A stretch of DNA of 64,000 bases from Viridibacillus arenosi (GTDB taxonomy: Bacteria > Bacillota > Bacilli > Bacillales_A > Planococcaceae). Positions 8,546 to 17,520 of the stretch are shown one piece after another (the stretch's first letter is position 1; each line of letters starts with the position of its first letter). Where the stretch lies: assembly GCF_001955655.1 (NCBI RefSeq), contig NZ_MSPW01000003.1:248001-312000 (forward strand), written 5' to 3'. Below the pieces are notes generated by a model. That model did not search any database and was not told the DNA's origin. It worked only from the letters and a program-made list of their open reading frames with translations. Both the position numbers and the translations under genes were made by a program.

Positions 8546-9025
8546 TCACCGTACTTTTTTTAATATATATAGTTTACCCGCCTGTTCATTTAAAACAGCT
8601 ACTGTAAAGTCGTACGTCTCACTTTCCATAATGTCTTGAACGGAATCGTCATTCTCATTGTTTTTAAAGTAGTATTTCCCGGTCTGTTCATCAGTTGGTA
8701 GAGCGTGTTGAATTTGCTTAGCTACTAATTGTTGAAACTCTTCACTAGCAGGTAATGGTTGCCATTTGTCATGTTCTTCAATTGATTCTTTAAATCTTTT
8801 AACTTGCTTTGGTTTCATAAGGTATTCAGCATAAAATTCTCCGTTTGTTTTGAACTGCTTGTGCCTGTCACTATTAGATACAAGTACAGCTCCTTTTGGA
8901 ATTTTCGCTTCTATCATTCGCTCTGCATGCCTTGTAATATCGGAATGCACAATTAAAAAATAATACCCTACTAATACAAAAATTAATAGTGCTCCTGTTA
9001 ATACGAATATTTTCTTTGACAACAC
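8546..9025 (-). CDS. Small membrane-anchored protein of unknown function
   Basis: 159 residues with one N-terminal membrane helix (KIFVLTGALLIFVLVGYYFL, residues 5-24) and a charged extracytoplasmic domain of about 130 residues. There is no lipobox cysteine, so it is a type II membrane protein or an uncleaved signal anchor. I recognise no family. The GTG start at 9025 follows AAGGTGG at six bases. It is 24 bases after the GNAT-like gene and appears to be the last gene of an operon headed by the MerR regulator. Confidence 0.6.
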   Translation of the reverse strand: MLSKKIFVLTGALLIFVLVGYYFLIVHSDITRHAERMIEAKIPKGAVLVSNSDRHKQFKTNGEFYAEYLMKPKQVKRFKESIEEHDKWQPLPASEEFQQLVAKQIQHALPTDEQTGKYYFKNNENDDSVQDIMESETYDFTVAVLNEQAGKLYILKKVR

Positions 9026-9049
9026 AACCGCCCACCTTAAACTGACTTA

Positions 9050-9925
9050 TTAAGTCGTTTTAATAAATTGATAATAGATCATTTCATCAGTTACTTTAAA
9101 ACCTGCATCTGTAAAAACATCCAACTGTTCATCTACGTCTAGAAATAACTCAGTTTGTGTAAAAGGATGATAGGAAAAGATATGCATCAATGATTTCCTT
9201 AATAACTGAGTACGCTTTTCTTTCTGTAAGCTGCTTTGAAATGTATAATGATGAATTTCTCCTAAATAGTGCATGGGTTCAACTCTTACATATGCATACC
9301 CTGAAATGTTTTTTACTTCATCTATGTAGAAAAATAGTTTCTGTTCCTCATTTAAAGTAGATGTGAACTTAAGCCATTCATCATCTTCGATTTTCAAGAA
9401 CTTACAAAACGATAAATGAAAAGGATGTACATTGGATTGTATTTCAGATGTTTCTTCATTAGCATGCTTTTCAATAGTATTTCTAAATGCCTTTGTTAAA
9501 AACATTCGTTTTATTTCATTTGCCTGTAGCTTTAATAGTAACTGACGCATGCTATAGTTACTTTCATTTACGAGAAATTCAAATATTCGCAGGTCAGTCG
9601 GCATGTCTCCATTTAGAGCCAGCCACATATCTTCAGCTAACAAAGGATATTTGTTTGGATATTTGACAAAAGGTCCACAAACTTTTGCTTTGTTTAAACT
9701 CATATAAACATCAAAACCCAGTGCTCCAATAATTTCCCCATGATCATAAGCGACTACGAATGATTCTTTTAATGGCAAATCAGAGAAATAATAAGTAAGC
9801 TTGGAATGGATAGTATGACGCTCTAAACTACAAAACCCTATATGATGTTCTTTCTGATTGTTCATCATTTCTAAAAATACTGCTAGTAATGGTATATCCG
9901 TTGGTCGTTGAATTTGTACAGTCAT
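9050..9925 (-). CDS. GNAT-fold-like protein of unknown substrate
   Basis: About 291 residues. The N-terminal half resembles a GNAT fold (FVVAYDHGEIIGALGFDVY) and the C-terminal half repeats the pattern (KLFFYIDEVKNISGYAYVRV, RKSLMHIFSYH, FTDAGFKVTDEMIYYQF), suggesting tandem acetyltransferase-like domains. No clear Q/RxxGxG/A acetyl-CoA loop is visible, so activity is doubtful. The frame is open to a TTG at 9949, but ATG at 9925 is better placed behind GGGGGA. It lies 30 bases from the MerR gene, in one operon. Confidence 0.6.
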   Translation of the reverse strand: MTVQIQRPTDIPLLAVFLEMMNNQKEHHIGFCSLERHTIHSKLTYYFSDLPLKESFVVAYDHGEIIGALGFDVYMSLNKAKVCGPFVKYPNKYPLLAEDMWLALNGDMPTDLRIFEFLVNESNYSMRQLLLKLQANEIKRMFLTKAFRNTIEKHANEETSEIQSNVHPFHLSFCKFLKIEDDEWLKFTSTLNEEQKLFFYIDEVKNISGYAYVRVEPMHYLGEIHHYTFQSSLQKEKRTQLLRKSLMHIFSYHPFTQTELFLDVDEQLDVFTDAGFKVTDEMIYYQFIKTT

Positions 9926-9955
9926 CTGATGTGTCCCCCATAGCGCCAATGGATA

Positions 9956-10783
9956 TCAACTTTTTTCAACCTCTATCATTATTTTAGTAACGTAATTATC
10001 AATACCATTAACTGATACTGCATCTAAAATATATTCTTCATATGAATAGCCTTTTAATTGTAACTGATGCTCTATACTATACGCAATCAACCTATCATAA
10101 GTTTCAAAAATATTGACTTCATCGCCTATATGATATCCGACGATATAAAAGCCAGATTGTTTCGACCAAATATTCTCTCCCTGCCAACCTTTCTTCATTT
10201 TGGTGTATAAAAATGAATAATTTTCAAAATCCCTTTCCAATATTTTATCTTTGTGAAGGATTGCACCTATAGGATGGCCACTATATAACTCATAGTTGTC
10301 ACTATAATTGATAAAGTTGGAAACCGATTTTAGAAACTCCTTGTCTGTAGTGTCAAGTGTGCTGTCACTTCTTAATAGCAACTCTTCTTCAGAATATACT
10401 AATGAAATACTTTCAAAGTCTGTTTGTAATGCGTTTTTTGTTATGGCTATTTTAGTATCTAGTATTTCTCGTAGATGAGTAAGATTTTCGATTTTTTTCT
10501 CGATCAATTGTGTTTGTTGTTCTAATAATTCGATTGATTCAATTGGCGTTTTATTTTGTAAAAAAGCTCTTATTTCTTTTAACGGCATTTTCAGCTCTTT
10601 TAAAAGCTCTATGACTGCAAAAACTTCATATTGTTGGTAAGAATAATATCGATATCCTTTTGCTGTTTTGATTTCAGGTGTCAATAAACCAATTTCATCA
10701 TAATGAAAAAGTGTTTGTTTTTTTACATGACAGATTTTTGCAAATTCACCAGTTGTGAAGTATTTACGTAAATTTTCGCTCAT
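9956..10783 (-). CDS. bltR: MerR-family drug-responsive regulator (BltR-like)
   Basis: 275 residues: a MerR winged helix at 9-77 (YFTTGEFAKICHVKKQTLFH, GLLTPEIKTAKGYRYY), a coiled-coil dimer helix (about 80-125) and a C-terminal effector-binding domain of the BmrR/GyrI-like kind. Such activators bind lipophilic cations and twist a 19-bp-spaced promoter into use. Exactly such a promoter lies between this gene and the divergent bltD-like/MATE genes. The start ATG has AGGGAGAAG upstream. The name rests on the locus layout and the adjacent BltD-like enzyme; the effector domain itself is too divergent for a firm call. Confidence 0.75.
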   Translation of the reverse strand: MSENLRKYFTTGEFAKICHVKKQTLFHYDEIGLLTPEIKTAKGYRYYSYQQYEVFAVIELLKELKMPLKEIRAFLQNKTPIESIELLEQQTQLIEKKIENLTHLREILDTKIAITKNALQTDFESISLVYSEEELLLRSDSTLDTTDKEFLKSVSNFINYSDNYELYSGHPIGAILHKDKILERDFENYSFLYTKMKKGWQGENIWSKQSGFYIVGYHIGDEVNIFETYDRLIAYSIEHQLQLKGYSYEEYILDAVSVNGIDNYVTKIMIEVEKS

Positions 10784-10797
10784 TTAAGTCTTCTCCC

Positions 10798-10828
10798 TTG
10801 ACTATACGGTTACCGTATACCTTATCAT
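10798..10828 (+). promoter_or_regulatory. MerR-type promoter with 19-base spacer and palindromic operator
   Basis: TTGACT (10798-10803) and TATCAT (10823-10828) are 19 bases apart, the overlong spacing of MerR-activated promoters. Between them sits the perfect dyad TATACGGT-T-ACCGTATA (10803-10819). It reads towards the acetyltransferase and MATE genes and lies only 15 bases from the divergent MerR start, so it can also control the regulator. Confidence 0.85.
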
Positions 10829-10892
10829 TCAAATATACCATGTGAAATGGTAAGTAAAAAGAATTTTTTTCTATTGAAGGGAACTGATAGTC

Positions 10893-11339
10893 ATGAGTAT
10901 AGAGATTCATGACGTAACGCAAGAAAATGAAAGGGCCATATTGAAATTAAGTGTGGCAAAAGAGCAAAAAGGATTTATTGAAACACCTCAAGAATGTTTG
11001 CAAGAAGCTAAAGAAGATTTACATTACCACCCTGTTGGATTATACGCAGATAGCAAGTTAGTTGGCTTTGCGATGTATGGATATTTCCCAAATGAGGATG
11101 GAGATCAAGTTTGGTTAGATCGTTTCCTTATAGATGCTAATTTCCAAGGGAAAGGGTTAGGAAAAATTATGCTTCAAGCATTAATCAAGAAATTAACAAA
11201 TGAATTTAATTGTCAAAAAATATATTTAAGTGTATATGAAGATAATCCAGGTGCAATTCATTTATATAAGAAATTTGGTTTTGAATTTAATGGTGAACTA
11301 GATGTTCACAACGAGAAGGTTATGGTTAAAGCTGTATAG
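10893..11339 (+). CDS. bltD: BltD-like spermine/spermidine N-acetyltransferase
   Basis: 148-residue GNAT enzyme. The pattern PVGLYADSKLVGFAMYGYFP, VWLDRFLID, QGKGLGK (acetyl-CoA loop), IYLSVYEDN and FGFEFNGELD, then NEKVMVK, closely matches my memory of B. subtilis BltD, a spermine/spermidine acetyltransferase encoded next to the Blt multidrug pump. The ATG at 10893 follows GAAGGGAA. It is the first gene after the MerR-type promoter and is followed 57 bases later by a MATE pump, so polyamine acetylation and drug export are likely co-induced. Confidence 0.85.
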   Translation: MSIEIHDVTQENERAILKLSVAKEQKGFIETPQECLQEAKEDLHYHPVGLYADSKLVGFAMYGYFPNEDGDQVWLDRFLIDANFQGKGLGKIMLQALIKKLTNEFNCQKIYLSVYEDNPGAIHLYKKFGFEFNGELDVHNEKVMVKAV

Positions 11340-11396
11340 TTTAACCCCACATTATAAACGGAAATGTGTGCTTCTCCTTTTTAAGGAGTATTATTA

Positions 11397-12770
11397 ATGT
11401 CAGATTCAACGTTTAAGTTACAAAATAATTCGGTTCCTAAAGTTTTTGCATCTTATTTATTCCCCTCTCTTTTAGGGATGCTTTTAATGTCTATCAATAT
11501 ATTAGTGGATGGCATATTTGTTAGTAATGGAATTGGTCCAGAAGCTCTTGCGGGAATAAACATTGCTGTACCTATTTTCTCTATTCTCTTGTCGATTTCT
11601 TTGTGGATCGGCATGGGAGGAGCTACGTTGTATTCCATTTCAATTGGTCAAGCAAATATCGCCAAAGCTCGTTCGATTTTTACCCAGTCATTTGTGTTAG
11701 CTATATCAATTGTCGGGATTTTAGTTGTTTTCAGCTTATGGAAGCAACAAGAAATTGCTTATTTATTTGGAGCCAGTGATGAAATTCTTCCTTATGTCGA
11801 AGATTATTTACATGTTATTTTACTATTTGGTATTGTCTATGTATTAGAGAATATTCTAAGTATTTTCATCCGTAATGATGGTAACCCAAAACTAGCTATG
11901 TTTGGATTAATTACTACTTCAGTATTAAATATCGTTTTCAACTACATTTTCATTTTCATGATGGATATGGGTGTAGCTGGAGCAGCATATGCAACAGTAC
12001 TTTCTACAGTAGTTGGTGTCATCGTCTTACTGTATCATTTTGTGCGTAAAGAAAGTGTCCTACGATTTGTTAAATTCTCCGTTGATTATAAATCGATGGT
12101 AGAAATACTAAAAATCGGTTCACCGAGTTTTGTAGTTGAAGGTTCTGCCGCTATTATTGTCGTGGCTTATAATATTACATTTAGTCATTTTGTTGGTGAA
12201 ATCGGTGTAACTTCTTACGCCGTAGTGAATTACTTACATGTAGTTTTCCTAATGGTTTTCTTAGGCATTGGTGCTGCCCTACAACCTATTGTGAGTTTCC
12301 ATTTTGGTGCTAAACTTTATGGTCGCTTACAATCCTTTTTAAAACTTGGTTTAATAACAGGTATTGGCTTCGGTGCAGCCGTCTTACTAATTGGCTTGTT
12401 ATTCGCAGATCCAATGATTGCGTTATTCGGAGTGAAGGACCCAGAGGTTATTGCTTTTACAAAAGAAGGTATTTCTTATTTCTTCATAGGGTATTTATTT
12501 TTAAGTTTCAACTTAATAATGGCCGAATATTATCAATCTATTAAGCGAATTCGATTATCTATGTTTATCATAATGGCAAGAAGTCTTGTATTATTTTTAC
12601 CATTACTTTGGATATTACCTAACTATTTTGGATCCCAATTTATTTGGTTAGCTTTTCCTTTAGCTGAAGGGCTAACAATAATTGCTCTATTAATAGTTAA
12701 AAAACTTTTCCGTAATGTTTTACCGGAAAAAGAATTGGGAAATACAGTCGAAAAAACCATTATTTCATAA
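11397..12770 (+). CDS. MATE-family multidrug/cation antiporter
   Basis: 457 residues with about 12 membrane helices in two homologous halves. The N-terminal ASYLFPSLLGMLLMSINILV followed by DGIFVSNGIGPEALAGINIA is typical of the MATE NorM/DinF superfamily (VmrA/MepA branch), as is GMGGATLYSISIGQ. MATE pumps exchange Na+ or H+ for cationic drugs. AAGGAG precedes the start. It is second in an operon with bltD and under the MerR-type promoter, taking the place held by the MFS pump Blt in B. subtilis. A terminator follows at 12894. Confidence 0.9.
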   Translation: MSDSTFKLQNNSVPKVFASYLFPSLLGMLLMSINILVDGIFVSNGIGPEALAGINIAVPIFSILLSISLWIGMGGATLYSISIGQANIAKARSIFTQSFVLAISIVGILVVFSLWKQQEIAYLFGASDEILPYVEDYLHVILLFGIVYVLENILSIFIRNDGNPKLAMFGLITTSVLNIVFNYIFIFMMDMGVAGAAYATVLSTVVGVIVLLYHFVRKESVLRFVKFSVDYKSMVEILKIGSPSFVVEGSAAIIVVAYNITFSHFVGEIGVTSYAVVNYLHVVFLMVFLGIGAALQPIVSFHFGAKLYGRLQSFLKLGLITGIGFGAAVLLIGLLFADPMIALFGVKDPEVIAFTKEGISYFFIGYLFLSFNLIMAEYYQSIKRIRLSMFIIMARSLVLFLPLLWILPNYFGSQFIWLAFPLAEGLTIIALLIVKKLFRNVLPEKELGNTVEKTIIS

Positions 12771-12893
12771 TTAAATCTATTTATTTAGTCGCTTAAACAC
12801 ATATTTTCTAATATAACACTACAATAGAACTAGCATATTAAAGAATTTGTTATTTATACATGGTTTTTGATAATAAACACGCGTTATTTTTAC

Positions 12894-12945
12894 AAATATC
12901 CTAATTTCCTCATCTTAATCAGATGTTGAAATTAGGATATTTTTG
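12894..12945 (+). terminator. Terminator of bltD-MATE operon
   Basis: AAATATCCTAATTTC (12894-12908) pairs with GAAATTAGGATATTT (12928-12942), with an inner CATCT/AGATG stem and five T at the end. Confidence 0.85.
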
Positions 12946-13005
12946 ATTTATACAGAAAAAAAACAACATAATATAGAAAGTTTTTTATTTTTTCATAGAA
13001 AAAGA

Positions 13006-13034
13006 TTGCTATTTTAGACAAATTTGAATATGAT
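13006..13034 (+). promoter_or_regulatory. Candidate sigma-A promoter of the symporter pair
   Basis: TTGCTA (13006-13011) and TATGAT (13029-13034) with 17 bases between them, 60 bases before the start of the DUF485 gene. Confidence 0.5.
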
Positions 13035-13093
13035 TATCTCAAGGGTTTTTGGTAATCGCTGCTAACTCTTACTTTTATAAAGGGGGAAATTTT

Positions 13094-13486
13094 ATGGATC
13101 AAAAACTTGAAAGCGTTCTCCAAGGCGTTAAAAATTCAGATTCTTCTGAAAAAACTTCGAAGAAACGCGATAAAGAGATTACAGCTGATGCTTATGTAGC
13201 AATTGCTGAGAGTCAAGATTTTAAGAAATTGGTAAAAAAGAAGAATTCATTTATCGTACCGGTCTCAATCTTTTTTATACTCTTCTACTTTACTTTACCA
13301 GTCTTAACATCATTCACAACAGTATTAAATGTCAAAGTAATAGGTGACATTACAATGGTTTGGATTTTTGCTTTTGCTCAATTTATCATGACATGGATTT
13401 TATGTATGACTTATGTGAGTAAAGCAAACAAATTTGACAAAGAAGCAGAATCGATTATTGAGAAAGTAAAGGATGGTGAGTACTAA
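13094..13486 (+). CDS. DUF485-family small membrane protein, symporter partner
   Basis: 130 residues. A soluble, Lys/Ser-rich N-terminus is followed by the DUF485 core: FKKLVKKKNSFIVPVSIFFI, then a second helix VWIFAFAQFIMTWILCMTYV. Such YjcH/YwcB-like proteins always travel with acetate-type SSS symporters and are thought to be their accessory subunit. The frame is open from 13049, but ATG at 13094 has AAAGGGGG eight bases upstream and gives the family's usual N-terminus. Its stop overlaps the next start (TAATG), indicating translational coupling. Confidence 0.9.
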   Translation: MDQKLESVLQGVKNSDSSEKTSKKRDKEITADAYVAIAESQDFKKLVKKKNSFIVPVSIFFILFYFTLPVLTSFTTVLNVKVIGDITMVWIFAFAQFIMTWILCMTYVSKANKFDKEAESIIEKVKDGEY

Positions 13487-15015
13487 TGGGTATGAGTGTA
13501 ATCGGTATTTCTTTCTTCGTAGCAATCGTAGGTTTAACTCTATTCGTTACATACCTTGCATCGAAGCAAACAAACTCAGCTAGTGAATTTTATACAGCGG
13601 GTGGCGGATTAACTGGCTGGCAAAATGGTATTGCGATTGCTGGTGACTATTTATCAGCTGCATCATTCTTAGGGATCGCTGGTGCAATTGCTTTATTTGG
13701 ATTTGACGGTTTCTTCTATAGTATTGGTTACTTAGTAGCTTACTTAGTTGTGTTATATATCGTAGCTGAGCCATTACGAAACCTTGGTCGCTACACTTTA
13801 GCAGATATGATTACTGCTCGCTTCGACCAAAAGAAAGTTCGTGGAACTGCTGCAGTAAGTACAATTGTAATTGTATTATTCTACATGATTGCACAGCTAG
13901 TTGGTGCAGGCGGACTTATTCAATTATTATTAGGTATTGATTATTGGGTTGCTGTACTTCTTGTTGGTGTTATGATGACAATCTACGTTCTTTGGGGCGG
14001 GATGGCTGCAACAAGTTGGGTTCAAATCATTAAAGCCGTTCTATTAATGATTGGTACAGTTATTATTTCGGTAATGGTACTTTGGAAATTTAACTTTAAT
14101 GTTCTTGAAATGTTCAATACAATGAAAACAGCAACTCCACATGGTGAGGGTTACTTAGTTGCAGGTGCAAAATATACAAATGGCGTAGATACTATGTCTA
14201 TGATGATTGCCCTAGTTCTTGGTACTGCTGGTTTACCACATATCTTAATGCGTTTCTTCACTGTTAAAGATGCAAAAACTGCTCGTAGTTCAGTTGTATA
14301 TGCAACTTGGATCGTTGGTATTTTCTACATCTTAACTATATTCTTAGGCTTCGGTGCTGCTGCATTCGTTGGTTCTGAAAAAATTATCGGTGCAAATGCC
14401 GCTGGTAACATGGCTGCACCACTTCTAGCTCAAGCACTTGGTGGAGACATGTTAATGTCATTCATCTGTGCGGTTGCATTCGCAACAATCTTAGCTGTTG
14501 TAGCAGGACTTGTATTATCTGGCGCATCTGCATTCGCCCATGATATTTATGGACAAATTATCAAAAAAGGTAAAGTTACAGAAAAAGAGCAAATGAAGGC
14601 TGCTCGTCTTGCTTCTATCGGAGTATCTGTATTCTCTATCATTTTAGCTTTAGGTGCTCAAACAATGAACGTAGCGTTCTTAGTATCTTTAGCATTCTGT
14701 ATCGCTGCAAGTGCAAACTTACCTGTTATCATTTACACAATCTACTACAAAAAGTTCAATACAACTGGTGCAATGGCAGCTATGATCACTGGTCTTGTAA
14801 CTGCTTTAGTACTTGTAGTATTAAGCCCTAACCTTTGGAATCCAGAAGGTACTGCAATCTTCACTGGTACTGCTCTATTCCCATTAACTAACCCGGCAAT
14901 TATTTCTGTTCCTGCTGGTTTCCTTGCAGGCTGGATTGGTTCATTAGTTGGTGCTAAATCTGATGCTCGTAAATATGCTGAAGTTACAGTTAAAGCAAAT
15001 ACTGGCATAAAATAA
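13486..15015 (+). CDS. Sodium:solute symporter, acetate permease (ActP/YwcA-like)
   Basis: 509 residues with about 13 membrane helices. SSS-family features are clear: FYTAGGGLTGWQNGIAIAGD with YLSAASFLG, GRYTLADMITARF and GLPHILMRFFTVKDAKTARS, where the last is a hallmark of the cation/acetate symporter subgroup. It should take up acetate or another short monocarboxylate with Na+ or H+. It overlaps the DUF485 gene by one base. Codon use is biased towards highly expressed patterns (for example many GGT, GCT and ACT codons), suggesting strong expression. Confidence 0.9.
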   Translation: MGMSVIGISFFVAIVGLTLFVTYLASKQTNSASEFYTAGGGLTGWQNGIAIAGDYLSAASFLGIAGAIALFGFDGFFYSIGYLVAYLVVLYIVAEPLRNLGRYTLADMITARFDQKKVRGTAAVSTIVIVLFYMIAQLVGAGGLIQLLLGIDYWVAVLLVGVMMTIYVLWGGMAATSWVQIIKAVLLMIGTVIISVMVLWKFNFNVLEMFNTMKTATPHGEGYLVAGAKYTNGVDTMSMMIALVLGTAGLPHILMRFFTVKDAKTARSSVVYATWIVGIFYILTIFLGFGAAAFVGSEKIIGANAAGNMAAPLLAQALGGDMLMSFICAVAFATILAVVAGLVLSGASAFAHDIYGQIIKKGKVTEKEQMKAARLASIGVSVFSIILALGAQTMNVAFLVSLAFCIAASANLPVIIYTIYYKKFNTTGAMAAMITGLVTALVLVVLSPNLWNPEGTAIFTGTALFPLTNPAIISVPAGFLAGWIGSLVGAKSDARKYAEVTVKANTGIK

Positions 15016-15042
15016 TCTATCTTTCTACTTTCAACTTACTAA

Positions 15043-15077
15043 AAACTGCTTACTAGCTTGCTAGGGGCAGTTTTTTT
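15043..15077 (+). terminator. Terminator of the symporter operon
   Basis: AAACTGC pairs with GCAGTTT around an inner CTAGC/GCTAG stem, followed by seven T. Confidence 0.9.
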
Positions 15078-15359
15078 ATTGTTTGCTATATACATAATCT
15101 TAATATATCTTCAATCTTATGTATCATTGACGACTATTTCGTATTTTATTTATCTACTAAGATCATTGACTCTTCAAGATATTATATTTTATTGTGAATA
15201 ATATGATATTGCCACTTTCACTCCTTTATTATCTTTTTCATCTGGTACTGATAGTATAAACTGAGTTACTACCATAGTTCACAATAGAAAGATTTATTAT
15301 TATCAGTAGTATCTGTCATAATAAATAGAGTACATATTAATCGATAAAGGATTATGATC
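15078..15359. other. Gene-free upstream region of the AbrB-family gene
   Basis: AT-rich spacer without recognisable relics; it must hold the promoter of the next gene, but no box pair stands out enough to call. Confidence 0.4.
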
Positions 15360-16433
15360 ATGAACAATACAACAAAACAAGTTATACTGACTGCAATTAT
15401 CGCCATTTTTGGCGTACTACTCTTTCAACTTATTCATGCCCCAGTTCCTTATTTACTTGGTCCAATGACTTCAGTATTAATTGCTACTAAGGTATTTCAC
15501 TTGCAACTTAAATGGCCTAAGACTTTTCGAAATTCTGGTTTACTAGTAATTGGTTATTCACTTGGAAGTACTTTTACAACAGATATTTTAGTTGATATGG
15601 CACGACATGTACCTGTGATGTTTGGAATTACGACTGTTACTTTTATTATAAGTATAATTTTTGCATTTATCGTCGCTAAAGTTGGTCATATGGATTATCC
15701 TACTGCTTTAACAAGTAGTGTGCCAGGTGGCCTTTCTCAAATTCTTATTTATGCAGAAGAGATGGATGGTATAGATATGACGACCGTTACTTTCTTTCAT
15801 ACCATCCGTGTAATTATGGTTGTTTTTTTAGTGCCAATTGTTCTTCATTTGCCCTGGATACAATCCGAATCCTCTAATCATTTTATTGCAGAAACAGTTA
15901 GTGATATTAACTACGGTAATTTATCTCTATTTGCCATACTTTGCTTTTTAGGAATGCTAGCATCGAAAAAGCTACATATCCCTGCTCCTTATATACTTGG
16001 TCCAATTATAGTTACACTTCTTTGCAATGTTACATTCTTACAAGCTTCTCCTATGCCTAATGGTGTACTTAGTATTTGTCAATTACTTGTAGGAACACAT
16101 ATTGGTTTATTGTTAAAGCTAGAAAATTTACAGCATAAGAAGCGGATGTTTACATTAGCATTTACAAGCAGTTTATTACTAATTGCTGTTACTTTTTTAT
16201 TAAGCGTTTTTGTAATGGTTAGTATAGAGAATACATCCATTATGACTGGATTTTTAAGTCTTGCACCAGGTGGTATGGATCAAATGGGTATAATCGCGCA
16301 CGAAGTTGGCGCGGATGTCTCTACAATCACTATATATCAAGTTTTTCGAATGCTTTATATCTATTTACTAATTCCACCGTTTTTGACGTTTGTACTAAGA
16401 CGATATCAAAATAAAAATCTGAACAGTCGATAA
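15360..16433 (+). CDS. AbrB-family (AmoA-like) integral membrane protein
   Basis: About 357 residues with roughly 10 membrane helices in two repeated halves, each with a PYLLGPM- or PYILGPI-type motif (LIHAPVPYLLGPMTSVLIAT; LHIPAPYILGPIIVTLL) and an SxxPGGLSQ / LAPGGMDQM loop. This is the AbrB duplication family of membrane proteins; substrate unknown, possibly a regulator or transporter. It is unrelated to the transition-state regulator AbrB. In-frame ATGs lie at 15354 and 15360; the second is better spaced from AAAGG. Confidence 0.85.
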   Translation: MNNTTKQVILTAIIAIFGVLLFQLIHAPVPYLLGPMTSVLIATKVFHLQLKWPKTFRNSGLLVIGYSLGSTFTTDILVDMARHVPVMFGITTVTFIISIIFAFIVAKVGHMDYPTALTSSVPGGLSQILIYAEEMDGIDMTTVTFFHTIRVIMVVFLVPIVLHLPWIQSESSNHFIAETVSDINYGNLSLFAILCFLGMLASKKLHIPAPYILGPIIVTLLCNVTFLQASPMPNGVLSICQLLVGTHIGLLLKLENLQHKKRMFTLAFTSSLLLIAVTFLLSVFVMVSIENTSIMTGFLSLAPGGMDQMGIIAHEVGADVSTITIYQVFRMLYIYLLIPPFLTFVLRRYQNKNLNSR

Positions 16434-16579
16434 CATATTTGGCTTATTTGAATGACGTTTAAAAATTATTTTCACTTTTTTAACAATCATTCAATTAATA
16501 ACTGCAATTTATGGTTACCTTATTTGTAAGAAGCAACTTTGTAATAGACATTAGCTTCTGCAAAAAGGAGTGAAGTTTG

Positions 16580-17398
16580 ATGGAAATCAAGAAATTTATC
16601 GGAATATTTGTTGCATCTGCCTGTATCTCGGTAGCCGTTTATGGTTCTCTAACCTATGCACCAGAAAAAAAGCTAGAAGAAGAAAAAGTTGCAACAACGG
16701 CTACACCAATAGAGTGGTCTTATGAAGGAGATACCGCTCCAAATAAATGGGCAAGTTTAGATCCTTCGTTTTCAATGTGCAGTAAAGGTACAGCACAATC
16801 TCCAATTAACATTGACCTTGAAGATGTAATGTTGGACAAAAATTTAGGAGATATAAAAATAAACTATCAGCCTACACTTTTTAAGCTGATGAATAACGGA
16901 CACACTATACAAGCTACTGATGATTCCGGAAAAAACTCAATAGAAATAGATGGTGATAAATACACATTTTTAAGAATGCATTTCCATACACCGAGCGAGC
17001 ACCAAATTAATGGCCAACATTTTGCTATGGAGGCACATCTTGTTCATGAAAATAGCAAAGGAGAAAAGGCGGTTATAGGAATACTCATCAATGCTGGTGA
17101 TGAAAATAAATTACTAACCGATATTTGGTCAAAACTACCATCTAATATTACAGAAACAGACATTCCTTTAACCAATACTATAAACCTTGCTAAATTATTA
17201 CCTACTGACAAGAAAGTATATCGATACAGTGGTTCTTTAACTACGCCACCCTGTTCTGAAGGTGTTAAATGGTCAATTATGCAGCAACCCATTGAAATGT
17301 CGAAAGAACAAATTGATGCATTTAAAGCTATAATCTCAAATAACAACAGACCTGTTCAACCTCTCAATAATAGAAAAGTGTTGAAAATGGCGGAATAA
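16580..17398 (+). CDS. Secreted alpha-class carbonic anhydrase
   Basis: 272 residues. An N-terminal hydrophobic segment (KFIGIFVASACISVAVYGSL) acts as signal peptide or anchor. The alpha-CA core is complete: SPINI, zinc ligands in RMHFHTPSEH and EAHLVHEN, and YSGSLTTPPCSEGV, with a Cys in FSMCSKG that can pair with the Cys of PPCSEG outside the cell. It hydrates CO2 to bicarbonate at the cell surface. AAGGAG precedes both an in-frame TTG (16577) and ATG (16580); ATG is chosen. It stands alone and is followed by a bidirectional terminator. Confidence 0.92.
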   Translation: MEIKKFIGIFVASACISVAVYGSLTYAPEKKLEEEKVATTATPIEWSYEGDTAPNKWASLDPSFSMCSKGTAQSPINIDLEDVMLDKNLGDIKINYQPTLFKLMNNGHTIQATDDSGKNSIEIDGDKYTFLRMHFHTPSEHQINGQHFAMEAHLVHENSKGEKAVIGILINAGDENKLLTDIWSKLPSNITETDIPLTNTINLAKLLPTDKKVYRYSGSLTTPPCSEGVKWSIMQQPIEMSKEQIDAFKAIISNNNRPVQPLNNRKVLKMAE

Positions 17399-17479
17399 AC
17401 ATACGTATTATATTTCAATTTATGGACTTCTTTAATCTACTATTGTTCTGTAATAAGTTTATAATTCTTCTACAACAAT

Positions 17480-17516
17480 AAACCCCTTACATATTTCTAA
17501 CATGTAAGGGGTTTTG
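17480..17516. terminator. Bidirectional terminator between carbonic anhydrase and trpA
   Basis: AAACCCCTTACAT (17480-17492) pairs with ATGTAAGGGGTTT (17502-17514). It serves both the carbonic anhydrase gene and the converging trp operon. Confidence 0.9.
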
Positions 17517-17520
17517 CATT

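Noticed and set aside
15360-16433. AbrB name suggests the transition-state DNA-binding regulator
   Set aside because: The protein is an integral membrane protein of the AbrB duplication family, unrelated to the regulator.
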